This document shows, piece after piece, positions 17,352 to 26,851 of a stretch of DNA of 64,000 nt. Origin of the DNA: Paenibacillus sp. HGH0039. Lineage in GTDB: Bacteria; Bacillota; Bacilli; Paenibacillales; NBRC-103111. The notes under the pieces were generated by a model, which had not been told where the DNA came from, did no database searches, and worked only from the letters and a program-made list of their open reading frames with translations. The position numbers and the translations under genes were made by a program. Within the stretch, counting starts at the first letter, position 1, and each line of letters begins with the position of its first letter. The stretch lies in assembly GCF_000411255.1 (NCBI RefSeq), contig NZ_KE150412.1, positions 2,706,232 to 2,770,231 on the forward strand. Reading direction: 5' to 3'.

Positions 17352-18296
17352 CTAATTCTCCTGAAATCTCCTCAAGCTATTTTCACCGAATTCCCACTCC
17401 GGCGTTTTCAGACCGCCTCCTTCTTTAAGCGTGTACCACGGGCTTTGAGCGGAATTTGCCGGATTCGCCAAAATTTGCGTCTCCTGGGCGGGCGTGTAGC
17501 TTTGCGCCAACATAAACAAGGTCTCCCCCGTCGACTTATTCACCGCTGTATCCACGACAATGACCGCATGTCCCGGCGATCCTCCGATAATGAACACATC
17601 TCCCGGCTTCACTTCGCTTTTTTGTACCGGCACCAGCTCTTTTTCCAACGACAACGTTCCCGCATAGGCGAAAACCACATCCATAAACTTGCGGAATCCC
17701 TCCTGGCTGTTATCGGCTCCAGCATTTTTTACCCACGATGCCTGATTTCCATTCATCTTAATTCGATATCCGTTCATCCATTTTGAATATTCGGCCTTGA
17801 ACCCGTTCACAAAGTTAAAATGAATCTTCCCGTACTGCTTCCGGTCGAATAAATATTGGGCCCGCAGCAGCATAACCGCATCGGCGCACTGATGAAGATC
17901 GCGGCTGCCGATCGGGATATCGACCACGGCCTCGTAGACCCCCGGCTTGTTTTTCTCACGCCCGTCGAAAAGATGAACGACCGAACCGTCCGGCTTCAGC
18001 TTCAGCCCCCGTAAAAACGCCGCAAAGCTTCCCGGCTCGGCCGCGGTGCGTTCAAACCCCTTCGGCGCTTTGAACCGTTCCTGCAAAGTAACGCCTTCGG
18101 GCGTCACGATGGCGGCGTTCTTTGCGGCCTTCTGTCCGGCTGCGGATTTCTCGCTCCCAGCCACTTTCCCCGCCTGCTTGGCAGTCGGCCCGGAAGAACC
18201 GGAACCGGCCGACTCACACGCGGACACTCCCAACGACAGAACCAGCAGGCCCAGCAGCGCGCTTTGTCTCCATTTATCGCTATATAAGAAGGACAT
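17352..18296 (-). CDS. DUF4846 lipoprotein
   Basis: 314 residues. Lipoprotein signal with hydrophobic core LLGLLVLSLG and cleavage at VSAC. After a Ser/Gly/Ala/Lys-rich linker comes the DUF4846 domain (FAAFLRGLKLKPDGSVVHLFDGREK, DLHQCADAVMLLRAQYLF, KPGDVFIIGGSPGHAVIVVD, MLAQSYTPAQETQIL). The domain contains conserved Cys and His residues in NlpC/CHAP-like spacing (H-Q-C-A-D and S-P-G-H-A), which suggests a papain-like amidase relative, but this is inference. No operon partner. Confidence 0.85.
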   Translation of the reverse strand: MSFLYSDKWRQSALLGLLVLSLGVSACESAGSGSSGPTAKQAGKVAGSEKSAAGQKAAKNAAIVTPEGVTLQERFKAPKGFERTAAEPGSFAAFLRGLKLKPDGSVVHLFDGREKNKPGVYEAVVDIPIGSRDLHQCADAVMLLRAQYLFDRKQYGKIHFNFVNGFKAEYSKWMNGYRIKMNGNQASWVKNAGADNSQEGFRKFMDVVFAYAGTLSLEKELVPVQKSEVKPGDVFIIGGSPGHAVIVVDTAVNKSTGETLFMLAQSYTPAQETQILANPANSAQSPWYTLKEGGGLKTPEWEFGENSLRRFQEN

Positions 18297-18503
18297 GTTC
18301 GCGGGCTCCTTTGAACTCTTTTCTTCATTATAATGGATATTAGAATTTATTTACAAAAGATGAAATGAAATCTAGTCTTTTTTGGCATTGGCTCCGCATT
18401 ACCTTAACCCCCCTCAAAATATTTTCCCCCGCCCGCCGCTCTCTACCCTCTTCTATTCCGATGAACCCTTACATAGATTTGAAAACAACTTGAAAATTGA
18501 CCC

Positions 18504-18532
18504 TTGACGTTTAGGAAATCCGGTAGTACGAT
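18504..18532 (+). promoter_or_regulatory. sigma-A promoter of symporter gene
   Basis: TTGACG and TACGAT with a 17-bp spacer, about 52 bp before the start codon. The upstream gap to the lipoprotein gene (about 290 bp) contains no other feature I can support. Confidence 0.75.
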
Positions 18533-18584
18533 ACATATCATTAATCCCGACTAAACTTATGAGCATTAAGGGGGAACAGGCTCC

Positions 18585-19940
18585 ATGAATAACAACTTGA
18601 TCAAAGCTTTCGAGACCAACTGGATTTCCCTGGTTGTTTCTCTGGTTATTATCGGCTTTCTTTATTTCTTGGCCAAAAAACGCGTCAGCTTCGGCTACCG
18701 CGTCCTGATCGGTCTTGGTATCGGTCTTATCGTAGGATTCATCTTCAACACCTACAAAATCGACGCGAAAAGTGTCAGCACGATCGGTACGATCTACGTG
18801 AATCTCATCAAAATGATGGTGATTCCGCTCGTAGTCGTGCTCGTCATCAACAGCATCGCCGGTCTTTCCAACCTCGGACAGCTCCGCAAAATCGGGCTGA
18901 AAACGATCGGACTGTTCCTGGCGACCACCGGTATCGCCGCCTTAATCGGGCTGCTTGTCGCCCTCGTATTCGATCCGGGTTCCGGCATTCCGCAAGGCAC
19001 GCTTAAAGATTTCAAACCGAAAGAAATCCCGACGTTCTCCCAGGTTATCCTGGATCTCGTCCCGTCGAATCCTTTCAATGAAATGGCGACCGGCAAAGTC
19101 GTTCCGGTTCTGGTCTTCGCGATCTTCGTCGCCGTTGCCATCGTCCATATCGGTTCCAAGAAGCCCGACGCCGTCAAGCCCGTGAAGGACCTGATCGCTT
19201 CGCTGGCTCAAGTGCTTCACCAGGTGATCAAGTACGTCATCCGCCTGACTCCATACGGCGTATATGCGCTGATCGCAGCTATGGCCGCCAAATACGGCGT
19301 GGATACCCTCAAGCCGCTGATCATGCTCATTCTGGCCACGTACACGGCGCTTCTGCTTCACTTCATCATTACGTTCGGCGGTCTGGTTACGTTCGTAGCC
19401 AAGGTCAACCCGTTCAAGTTCTTCCGCAAGGCTTACCCGACGATCGCTGTTGCTTTCACGACCCGCAGCAGCTACGCGACACTCCCGGTTAACCTGGAAG
19501 TCCTGACGAAAAGACTGCGCGTATCTCCGCGTATCGCCAGCTTCGTGGCTCCGCTCGGCGCGACGATCAACATGAACGGCTGCGGCGGCGTATGGCCCGC
19601 TGTCGTTGCGATCTTCGTCGCAGGCGTCTACCACATTCCGCTGACCGTGTCCGATTACATTCTGATCGTGCTCGTCAGCATGATCTCCTCCGTCGGCGTT
19701 GCCGGCGTACCCGGACCGGCTGCCATCTCGACGACGGTCGTTCTGACCGCTCTCGGTCTGCCACTCGAAGGTCTGGGCCTGACCCTGGCTATCGACGCCA
19801 TCGTCGACATGGGCCGCACGGCTGTGAACGCGACGGGTACTACGGTGTCCACGCTGATCGTCGCCAACTCCGAAGGCGAATTCGACCGCGCGTCCTTTGA
19901 CCGCGACGAAGAAGACGAATTGGAATTGAACCCGGCTTAA
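18585..19940 (+). CDS. dicarboxylate/amino acid:cation symporter (DAACS), cystine/glutamate type
   Basis: 451 residues, about eight membrane helices plus two re-entrant loops. First conserved block VNLIKMMVIPLVVVLVINSIAGLSN; re-entrant HP1 region AFTTRSSYATLPVNLE; TM7-like block GATINMNGCGGVWPA, where most glutamate carriers have NMDGTA; HP2 VAGVPGPAAISTTV. The R-S-S and N-G-C variations resemble the TcyP L-cystine branch, so cystine is a plausible substrate, but glutamate or aspartate cannot be excluded. Good AGGGGGAA site. Monocistronic between promoter and terminator. C-terminal tail is acidic. Confidence 0.88.
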   Translation: MNNNLIKAFETNWISLVVSLVIIGFLYFLAKKRVSFGYRVLIGLGIGLIVGFIFNTYKIDAKSVSTIGTIYVNLIKMMVIPLVVVLVINSIAGLSNLGQLRKIGLKTIGLFLATTGIAALIGLLVALVFDPGSGIPQGTLKDFKPKEIPTFSQVILDLVPSNPFNEMATGKVVPVLVFAIFVAVAIVHIGSKKPDAVKPVKDLIASLAQVLHQVIKYVIRLTPYGVYALIAAMAAKYGVDTLKPLIMLILATYTALLLHFIITFGGLVTFVAKVNPFKFFRKAYPTIAVAFTTRSSYATLPVNLEVLTKRLRVSPRIASFVAPLGATINMNGCGGVWPAVVAIFVAGVYHIPLTVSDYILIVLVSMISSVGVAGVPGPAAISTTVVLTALGLPLEGLGLTLAIDAIVDMGRTAVNATGTTVSTLIVANSEGEFDRASFDRDEEDELELNPA

Positions 19941-19956
19941 GCGGGACGTTAATGAA

Positions 19957-19983
19957 GGGCAGACTCCGGTCTGCTCTTTTTTT
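19957..19983 (+). terminator. intrinsic terminator
   Basis: GGGCAGAC-TCCG-GTCTGCTC stem followed by seven T. Confidence 0.92.
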
Positions 19984-20215
19984 ATTTCCCCCTATCGCAT
20001 GAAATCGAGAGAAGACGGCCTCTACCCGGCTCTTTTTTGTCCCTCCCTGTGTTCCTCTTCGCCGCTTGCAAAACCCGTCCGGAGTTGTTAACATCGTGAT
20101 TCCCTGTTTAAATATACAAAAGAGGGAGCCTTCGGCCGATAATGGGTATGTCTGGGAGGCAGCTAAGCAATACTAACATCAACTCTGTATGGAGACAGGA
20201 GACACAGAAACGCTT

Positions 20216-22360
20216 ATGAGAAAAATTGGGTCCATCTACGCCCGTGACATCCGAAACATCGCGACCAATTGGGTGGCCGCTGTCATTATTTTGGGACTTG
20301 TATTTCTGCCCTCGCTTTACGCGTGGTTTAATATCGAAGCTTCCTGGGATCCGTACGGTCAGACCGGGGGCATTGCCATCGCGGTCGCCAATAACGACGA
20401 GGGGGCCACGCTGCGCGGCAAGCAGTTGAATCTGGGGAACGAAATCGTAGCCTCGCTCAAAAAAAACGAAAAGATCGGCTGGACTTTCGTCGACGAGAAA
20501 GAAGCGATGAAAGGCGTCAACCACGGGGAGTATTACGCCAGCATTATCATTCCCGCCGATTTTTCCGCCAAAATCGCTACCGTGCTGACCGATGATCCGC
20601 AAAAAGCGGACATTCTCTACTACGTGAACGAGAAAATCAACGCCGTCTCGCCGAAGATCACGTCCAAAGGGGCCACGGGCGTCATTGACGAGGTCAGCCG
20701 CAACTTTATCAAAGTGGCAAACGGAACGATCTTTCAGATCTTCAATGAGATCGGCGTCGAGCTCCAAAATGAATTGCCGACAATCGAGAAAGTGAGAACG
20801 CTCGTTTTCAAACTCGAAACGATGTTCCCGGAGCTCAATCAGGCTGTCGGCGTTGCACTTGAGGATGTACATAAGTCGAATGACATTGTAAAAAAAGCGC
20901 AGGATAACCTGCCGATCGTGACCCAGCTTGCCAAGGACGGAGAAGCATTCACCAACAAGCTGGGCGACTTCCTCGGCAAAGGCTCAGAAGCCGTCGAAGC
21001 GCTCGGTCCGAACATCAAGCAAGACCTCCTGCTGCTCCAGCAGACGGCCACGGCCACGCAGGAGCTGACCGGCATTCTGAAGGACGCCAACTTCGACCCA
21101 GCCGTCGCCAAGGCCGCGATCGACCGGGTTTCGCAGCGTCTCACGGTTGCGGTCGATGTGACGGACCGGATGATCGGCTTGTTCGAACAGCTGAACAAGT
21201 ACACCGGCGGCAAAGTGATGCCGCTGGTGATCGACCGGCTGAAGTCGGTCAAGGACCGCTTCCAGCAGCAGCTGACCACGGTCGGCAAGATCAGGGACGC
21301 GATCGACAAAGGCGAGAAACCGGCGCAGGAGCTGGTCGACAACCTGAACCGTCTCTCGAAGGAAGCGGCCGGCTTCATCGGCGACATTCTGGGCCGGTAC
21401 GACAGCGAAATCCAGCCGCAGATTCTCCAGGGAATCGCCAAGGCGAAGAAGACCGCCCAGAACGCCCATACCGTGCTGAGCGAAGCCGTCAAAAGCATCC
21501 CCGATCTGCAGAAAATTCTCGGGGATGCGGCGAAAGGACTGGCTGTCGGGGACAAGGAGCTCAAAGAGATCCAGGCCCGCCTGCCGGAGGTAGAGACGAG
21601 AATCAAGGATCTGGCCGATAAAATCCGCGCCTTCGAGAAGGAAGGCAACCTGACGGAACTGATCGACCTTCTGAAAAACAACTTTGAGAAGGAAAGCGAG
21701 TTCTTCTCGGAGCCGGTACAGCTCAAAGAAAACAAGCTCTTCCCGATTCCGAATTACGGTTCGGCCATGTCGCCGTTCTTTACGACGCTTTCCCTGTGGG
21801 TAGGCGCTCTGCTTCTCGTGTCGCTGCTGACGGTAGACGTGCACGAGCCGGGCTACAAGAGCTACCAGGTATTTTTCGGCCGCTATTTGACGTTCGGTAC
21901 GCTGGCCGTTATGCAGTCGCTGATGGTCACGCTGGGTGATATGTTCATCCTGAAAACCTATGTCGTCGACAAACTGTGGTTTGTCCTGTTCGGAATGGTG
22001 CTCAGCGCGGTCTTTATGCTCATTGTGTACACGCTCGTCTCCGTATTCGGCAATGTCGGCAAAGCGATGGCCATCGTGCTTCTCGTGCTGCAGTTGGCAG
22101 GTTCCGGAGGTACGTTCCCGATCCAGGTGACCCCTCCGTTCTTCCAGGCGATCCACCCTTATCTGCCCTTCACGTACGGGATCAGCATGATGCGGGAAGC
22201 CGTCGGAGGCATCCTTTGGGACATCATTATGGAAGACCTGGTTATGATGGCTATCTACATCGGAATTACCCTGCTGATCGGACTTGCGCTTAAAAAAGTG
22301 ATCAACAAATCCAGCGCCAAATTCGTGAGCCGCGCCAAAGAAAGCAAGCTTATTCATTAG
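20216..22360 (+). CDS. YhgE/Pip-domain membrane protein
   Basis: About 714 residues. One N-terminal membrane helix (NWVAAVIILGLVFLPSLYAW), a long extracytoplasmic region with helical segments (about 180-500), then an ABC-2-like C-terminal bundle of five helices (FFTTLSLWVGALLLVSL to MAIYIGITLLIG). This is the YhgE/phage infection protein (Pip) family, related to ABC-2 permeases and to ESX/type VII-linked YueB. Role uncertain. An ATG 27 bp earlier is possible; neither has an ideal ribosome site, but the later one gives the family-typical N-terminus. Followed by a terminator. Confidence 0.85.
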   Translation: MRKIGSIYARDIRNIATNWVAAVIILGLVFLPSLYAWFNIEASWDPYGQTGGIAIAVANNDEGATLRGKQLNLGNEIVASLKKNEKIGWTFVDEKEAMKGVNHGEYYASIIIPADFSAKIATVLTDDPQKADILYYVNEKINAVSPKITSKGATGVIDEVSRNFIKVANGTIFQIFNEIGVELQNELPTIEKVRTLVFKLETMFPELNQAVGVALEDVHKSNDIVKKAQDNLPIVTQLAKDGEAFTNKLGDFLGKGSEAVEALGPNIKQDLLLLQQTATATQELTGILKDANFDPAVAKAAIDRVSQRLTVAVDVTDRMIGLFEQLNKYTGGKVMPLVIDRLKSVKDRFQQQLTTVGKIRDAIDKGEKPAQELVDNLNRLSKEAAGFIGDILGRYDSEIQPQILQGIAKAKKTAQNAHTVLSEAVKSIPDLQKILGDAAKGLAVGDKELKEIQARLPEVETRIKDLADKIRAFEKEGNLTELIDLLKNNFEKESEFFSEPVQLKENKLFPIPNYGSAMSPFFTTLSLWVGALLLVSLLTVDVHEPGYKSYQVFFGRYLTFGTLAVMQSLMVTLGDMFILKTYVVDKLWFVLFGMVLSAVFMLIVYTLVSVFGNVGKAMAIVLLVLQLAGSGGTFPIQVTPPFFQAIHPYLPFTYGISMMREAVGGILWDIIMEDLVMMAIYIGITLLIGLALKKVINKSSAKFVSRAKESKLIH

Positions 22361-22366
22361 AAGCGG

Positions 22367-22392
22367 GACCTGCCTTCGGGCAGGTCTTTTTT
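22367..22392 (+). terminator. intrinsic terminator
   Basis: GACCTGCC-TTCG-GGCAGGTC stem with six T immediately after the YhgE-type gene. Confidence 0.95.
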
Positions 22393-22445
22393 CACATTTT
22401 TTCACATGTATACCCGCGACAGTTCATTTTCAAGGATTCTGTCCA

Positions 22446-22491
22446 TTGACCCGTTTCGGAAATGGTCGTACACTAATCATTAGTCGACTAA
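22446..22491 (+). promoter_or_regulatory. promoter and MarR operator of the ABC export operon
   Basis: TTGACC and TACACT are 17 bp apart (22446-22474). The perfect 12-bp palindrome TTAGTCGACTAA (22480-22491) covers the predicted transcription start and is flanked by ACTAATC repeats. Position and symmetry fit autorepression by the MarR protein encoded directly downstream. Confidence 0.75.
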
Positions 22492-22518
22492 CTAATCAAG
22501 GAAGGAACGGAAGCCATC

Positions 22519-22965
22519 ATGGATATTTACCAATCGGATTCCGTCATGCAGATCTTGTCTCGGGTATTCAAGCTTCACCGCCGTCACCTGCACGAGCTGC
22601 TGCAAAATTACGAGGTTTACCCGGGGCAACCGCCTCTGCTGATCCGCTTGTCCGAGAGAGACGGCCAGAGCCAGCACGAACTGGCCGCTCAAATGCGCGT
22701 AAAGCCCGCCACGCTTACCGTCATGATTACCCGGATGGAGAAAACCGGACTTCTCCGGCGCGGAGCCGACAGCAAGGACCAGCGGGTATCGCGTGTCTAT
22801 CTGACCGATAAAGGGCATCAGGCAACGACCGCCGTGAAAAAAGCCCTCCGCGAAATCGAGGAAACGTGCCTGAAGGGCTTTCTGACGGAAGAGAAGCTTC
22901 TTTTCCGCCGCCTTCTGCTCCAAATGTATGAAAACTTGAAAGATATCGAGGAAGAAATCGATTAG
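22519..22965 (+). CDS. MarR-family transcriptional regulator
   Basis: 148 residues. Winged helix: HELAAQMRVKPATLTVMITRMEKTGLLRRGADSKDQR with the DxR wing motif and VYLTDKGH. First gene of an operon with two ABC half-transporters, 27 bp before the next gene. Presumed repressor released by a toxic substrate of the exporter. Confidence 0.92.
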   Translation: MDIYQSDSVMQILSRVFKLHRRHLHELLQNYEVYPGQPPLLIRLSERDGQSQHELAAQMRVKPATLTVMITRMEKTGLLRRGADSKDQRVSRVYLTDKGHQATTAVKKALREIEETCLKGFLTEEKLLFRRLLLQMYENLKDIEEEID

Positions 22966-22992
22966 CCGGCAAATTAAAAGGAGGTGACCGCT

Positions 22993-24732
22993 CTGTTAGC
23001 TTTGAGCCGATATTTAAAACCTTACTGGAAAGCGGCCGTTCTCGCTCCGCTTCTGATGCTTCTTGAAGTCTACATGGACCTGCTCCAGCCCAAGCTGATG
23101 GCCGACATCGTCAATCAAGGCGTAGCGGCCGGGGATCTCGCCACGATAAGAAACACCGGGCTGCTTATGCTCGGCGTGGCCTTGATCGGTCTGATCGGCG
23201 GGGCCGGATGCACCGTATACTCCAGCATCGCTTCGCAAAATTTCGGTGCCGATCTGCGGGACGATCTTTTCCGGAAAACCCAGACATTTTCTTTCCGGAA
23301 TCTGGACAAGTTCAAATCGGGGTCGCTCATTACGCGGCTGACCGGAGACATCGTGCAGGTACAGACCCTGGTTCAGATGACCCTGCGGGTCCTCGTCAGG
23401 GCGCCTTTTCTCGCCATAGGCGGCGTCATTATGTCGTTTATGCTGAATCCGCGGCTTGCTTTGATCCTGGCCGCGGCCATTCCCGTTCTTTTTCTCGTGC
23501 TGTATTTGCTCATCCGCGTGTCCCAACCCCTCTTCTTAAAGGTTCAGGAAAAACTCGACCGGGTGAATACGGTCCTTCAGGAAAATCTGAGCGGAATCCG
23601 TGTGGTGAAGGCTTTCGTACGTTCCGATTTCGAGCGCAAACGCTTCGGCGAAGCAAACCGGGATTTCACGGATATCGCCCTGAAGGCGGCGCGGACGATC
23701 GCTTTGAACGCCCCCATTATGACGTTCATCATGAACGTCAGTCTGGTAGCCGTGCTCTGGTACGGCGGCGCCCAGACGTGGAATCTTTCTTTTCCCGTAG
23801 GAGATCTTATCGCCTTTCTCAACTATGTAACCCAGGTTCTCACTTCCCTGCTTACCGTAGGCATGATGATGATGTTTGTTACGAGAGCGAGAGCTTCCGC
23901 CGGGCGTATCAATCAAGTGCTCGAAGCAGAGCCGGAAATCGCGGACAAACCGAGCGCTTCCGCCAATGCCATCGGTGCGGGCCATATCGTCTTCGAACGC
24001 GTTTCTTTCGCTTACGACGAAGACGGCAAAGAGCTTGCCCTGAGAGACATCAGCTTCACGGTCGAACCGGGCCAAACGCTGGCCATTCTGGGCGCGACGG
24101 GTTCCGGCAAAACCTCCCTCGTCCATCTCATTCCGCGGTTGTACGACCCGGCGGCCGGACGTGTCCTTATTGACGGAACGGACGTGAAGGACATCGCTCT
24201 GGCGCACCTGCGCAGCCGTGTAGGCATGGTCCTCCAACAGGCTATTCTGTTCAGCGGCACCATCCGCGAAAATATTTCCTACGGCAAGCCGGACGCCACG
24301 CAGGAGGAAATCGAAGCGGCAGCCCGCGCAGCCGAGATTCATGCGTTTATCGCCGGTCTGCCGGAAGGCTATGACACCCTGCTCGGCCAGAGAGGCGTCA
24401 ATCTCTCCGGAGGCCAGAAGCAGCGCATCTCGATCGCCCGCGCCCTGCTGGTCCGGCCGGCGGTCCTCATCCTCGATGATTCCACGAGCGCGGTGGACCT
24501 GGCGACCGAAGCCCGCATCCAGCAGGCGCTGAAAGAGCGGATGGCGCACAGTACGTGCCTGCTTATCGCACAGCGCATCTCGTCGGTCGTCGACGCCGAT
24601 CAGATTCTTGTGCTGGAAGACGGCCGTATCGCCGCCAGGGGCACGCACGCCGAGCTGCTGGCGGGAAGCCCCGTTTACCGCGACATTTACAAATCCCAAC
24701 AGGGAAGGGAGGAAGTCATCCATGGCGCATAA
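22993..24732 (+). CDS. heterodimeric multidrug-type ABC exporter subunit, degenerate ATP site
   Basis: About 579 residues: six-helix exporter membrane domain (1-300) and nucleotide-binding domain with Walker A GATGSGKTS, signature LSGGQKQR and Walker B VLILDD followed by S; the catalytic Glu is replaced by Asp, marking the degenerate half of a heterodimer (BmrC/YheI type). GGAGGTGA at 22980-22987 fits a CTG start at 22993 (8-nt spacing) better than the in-frame GTG buried inside it, so the start codon is probably non-canonical. Overlaps the next gene by 11 bp, showing translational coupling. Confidence 0.88.
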   Translation: MLALSRYLKPYWKAAVLAPLLMLLEVYMDLLQPKLMADIVNQGVAAGDLATIRNTGLLMLGVALIGLIGGAGCTVYSSIASQNFGADLRDDLFRKTQTFSFRNLDKFKSGSLITRLTGDIVQVQTLVQMTLRVLVRAPFLAIGGVIMSFMLNPRLALILAAAIPVLFLVLYLLIRVSQPLFLKVQEKLDRVNTVLQENLSGIRVVKAFVRSDFERKRFGEANRDFTDIALKAARTIALNAPIMTFIMNVSLVAVLWYGGAQTWNLSFPVGDLIAFLNYVTQVLTSLLTVGMMMMFVTRARASAGRINQVLEAEPEIADKPSASANAIGAGHIVFERVSFAYDEDGKELALRDISFTVEPGQTLAILGATGSGKTSLVHLIPRLYDPAAGRVLIDGTDVKDIALAHLRSRVGMVLQQAILFSGTIRENISYGKPDATQEEIEAAARAAEIHAFIAGLPEGYDTLLGQRGVNLSGGQKQRISIARALLVRPAVLILDDSTSAVDLATEARIQQALKERMAHSTCLLIAQRISSVVDADQILVLEDGRIAARGTHAELLAGSPVYRDIYKSQQGREEVIHGA

Positions 24733-26599
24733 ACCCCAAGACAGCGGTTCCTCCGCACCGGAACCCCCGATGGGCCTAGGCGGTCCTGCCGGCCGGGGTC
24801 CGGGTCCCGGGGGCCCGCGCATGACGCAGAAAGTACGCGCCAAGAACACGGGCGCTACGCTCGGCAGGCTGAGCCGGTATCTCGGACGCCAGCGCAAGGG
24901 ACTGGCCGCGGTCGTCCTGCTGACCGTGCTCAGTGCCGGTGCCGGGCTGATCGCCCCTTACCTGCTCGGACGGGCCGTCGATGACTACATTCTCCCGCGG
25001 GATTACGGCGGCCTTCTGAAACTCTGCCTTCTTCTGCTCGGCATTTATCTGTTCAGCTCCGTGATGACCTGGTTTCAGACGTACGTTATGGCCGCCGTCT
25101 CTCAACGCACGGTGCAGAATCTGCGCCATGACTTATTCTCCCATCTGCAGAAGCTGCCGCTGCATTTCTTCGACAGCCGGACGCACGGAGAGCTGATGAG
25201 CCGCACGACCAACGATATCGAGAACGTCTCGAACACGTTAAATCAAAGTGTCATTCAGCTCATGACCAGCGTGATTACGATTGCAGGCTCGCTTGTGCTT
25301 ATGCTGACCATGAACATCTGGCTCACGCTGGTCACGCTTCTTTCCGTGCCGGTGACCATTTATTTAACCGGACAGATCTCCCGGCGGACCCGTACCCATT
25401 TCAAGGGCCAGCAGAAAAGCCTGGGCGAGCTGAACGGATTTATCCAGGAAACGATATCGGGCCAGAAAGTGGTTCAAGTGCTGCGCCGGGAACGCCAGAC
25501 AGCCGCCCGTTTCAAGGAGATCAACGACGAGCTGCGGGAAGCCGGGACGAAGGCTCAGATCTACTCGGGCATGGTAGGCCCCTTCAACAACGTAGTCAAC
25601 AACTTCAGCTTCGCTCTTATCGCCGCAATCGGCGGATGGCTCGTGATCAGCGGCTGGACGACTCTCGGGGTCATTGTCAGCTTCCTGAATTATTCCAAGC
25701 AGTTCACGCGCCCGATCAACGATCTGGCGAATCAGTACAATCTGATCCAGTCCGGGATTGCCGGCGCCGAGCGGGTATTCGAAGTGCTCGATGCGACAAC
25801 GGAGTATCCGGACACCCCGCAGCAGAAAAAGGGCAGTTCCGCTGACGGCCGTCCTTTGAATGTGGCGGGTGAAGTTGTTTTTGAGGATGTCTCCTTCTCT
25901 TACAAGCCGGGTTCCCCTATTCTTACGGATATCTCCTTTACCGCAAAGCCGGGGGATACGATTGCTCTTGTGGGACCGACCGGAGCCGGCAAAACGACCA
26001 TCGTCAACCTCCTCACCCGGTTCTATGAGATTGACGGAGGGGAGATCCGGATCGACGGAACCGATATCCGGGAGCTCGACAAGGACAGCCTCCGCGGCCA
26101 GCTCGGTATCGTTCTCCAGGACGCCTACCTGTTCTCGGATACACTCCGCGAGAACATCCGGTACGGGCGGCTGGACGCCACCGACGAGGAAGTAGAGGCT
26201 GCGGCCAGACTGGCGAACGCCGACAGCTTCATCCGCAAGCTTCCTCAAGGCTACGGCACGCTGATGTCCTCCGAAGGCGGCAATCTCAGCCACGGCCAGC
26301 GGCAGCTGATCACGATTGCCCGCGCCATTCTCGCCGATCCGGCCGTCCTCGTTCTGGACGAAGCTACCAGCAGCGTCGATACCCGGACGGAGATGCATAT
26401 CCAGGAGGCCATGAACCTGCTGATGAAAGGGCGGACCAGCTTCGTTATTGCGCACCGTCTCAGTACGATACGCGACGCCGATCTTATCCTCGTCCTGAAC
26501 GGAGGAAAGATTCTCGAGCGTGGAACGCACGAAGAGCTTTTGGCCGCCGGAGGATTCTATTACGAGCTGTACAGCAGCCAATTCCGCGACGTGGTGTAA
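24722..26599 (+). CDS. heterodimeric multidrug-type ABC exporter subunit, canonical ATP site
   Basis: 625 residues. A Gly/Pro-rich N-terminal tail of about 35 residues precedes the exporter membrane domain; the NBD has Walker A GPTGAGKTT, signature LSHGQRQL and Walker B VLVLDE with intact catalytic Glu. Together with the upstream subunit it forms a BmrCD/YheIH-like pump with one working ATP site. A strong AAGGAGGAAG site lies inside the preceding gene. A second homologous pair is encoded at 49327-53146. Confidence 0.92.
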   Translation: MAHKPQDSGSSAPEPPMGLGGPAGRGPGPGGPRMTQKVRAKNTGATLGRLSRYLGRQRKGLAAVVLLTVLSAGAGLIAPYLLGRAVDDYILPRDYGGLLKLCLLLLGIYLFSSVMTWFQTYVMAAVSQRTVQNLRHDLFSHLQKLPLHFFDSRTHGELMSRTTNDIENVSNTLNQSVIQLMTSVITIAGSLVLMLTMNIWLTLVTLLSVPVTIYLTGQISRRTRTHFKGQQKSLGELNGFIQETISGQKVVQVLRRERQTAARFKEINDELREAGTKAQIYSGMVGPFNNVVNNFSFALIAAIGGWLVISGWTTLGVIVSFLNYSKQFTRPINDLANQYNLIQSGIAGAERVFEVLDATTEYPDTPQQKKGSSADGRPLNVAGEVVFEDVSFSYKPGSPILTDISFTAKPGDTIALVGPTGAGKTTIVNLLTRFYEIDGGEIRIDGTDIRELDKDSLRGQLGIVLQDAYLFSDTLRENIRYGRLDATDEEVEAAARLANADSFIRKLPQGYGTLMSSEGGNLSHGQRQLITIARAILADPAVLVLDEATSSVDTRTEMHIQEAMNLLMKGRTSFVIAHRLSTIRDADLILVLNGGKILERGTHEELLAAGGFYYELYSSQFRDVV

Positions 26600-26617
26600 C
26601 CGCAAGCACGACAAAAT

Positions 26618-26658
26618 AACCTCCGGCTCACTTATAGAAGTGAGGCCGGAGGTTTTTT
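26618..26658. terminator. strong intrinsic terminator after ABC operon
   Basis: AACCTCCGGC and GCCGGAGGTT arms with an inner TCACTT/AAGTGA extension, followed by T-run; works on both strands. Between it and the convergent CNNM gene only a short hairpin (TAATCCCC/GGGGTTA, about 26708-26727) is visible. Confidence 0.92.
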
Positions 26659-26851
26659 CGCAGGGCCAAGTAAACAATAAGAAGCCCCCGCAGCCGCTGG
26701 TCATCCTAATCCCCTCATGGGGTTACTGGAATGATGGCGGCCGTGGAGGCCGGTCTATGCTTTTCCATGCAGCAATCCAACTCTTTTACGCAAGCCCTTA
26801 ATCGGCAGCTGAATGTTTTCAGACATGTATCGGTTAAGGTCTGACTTGCCG

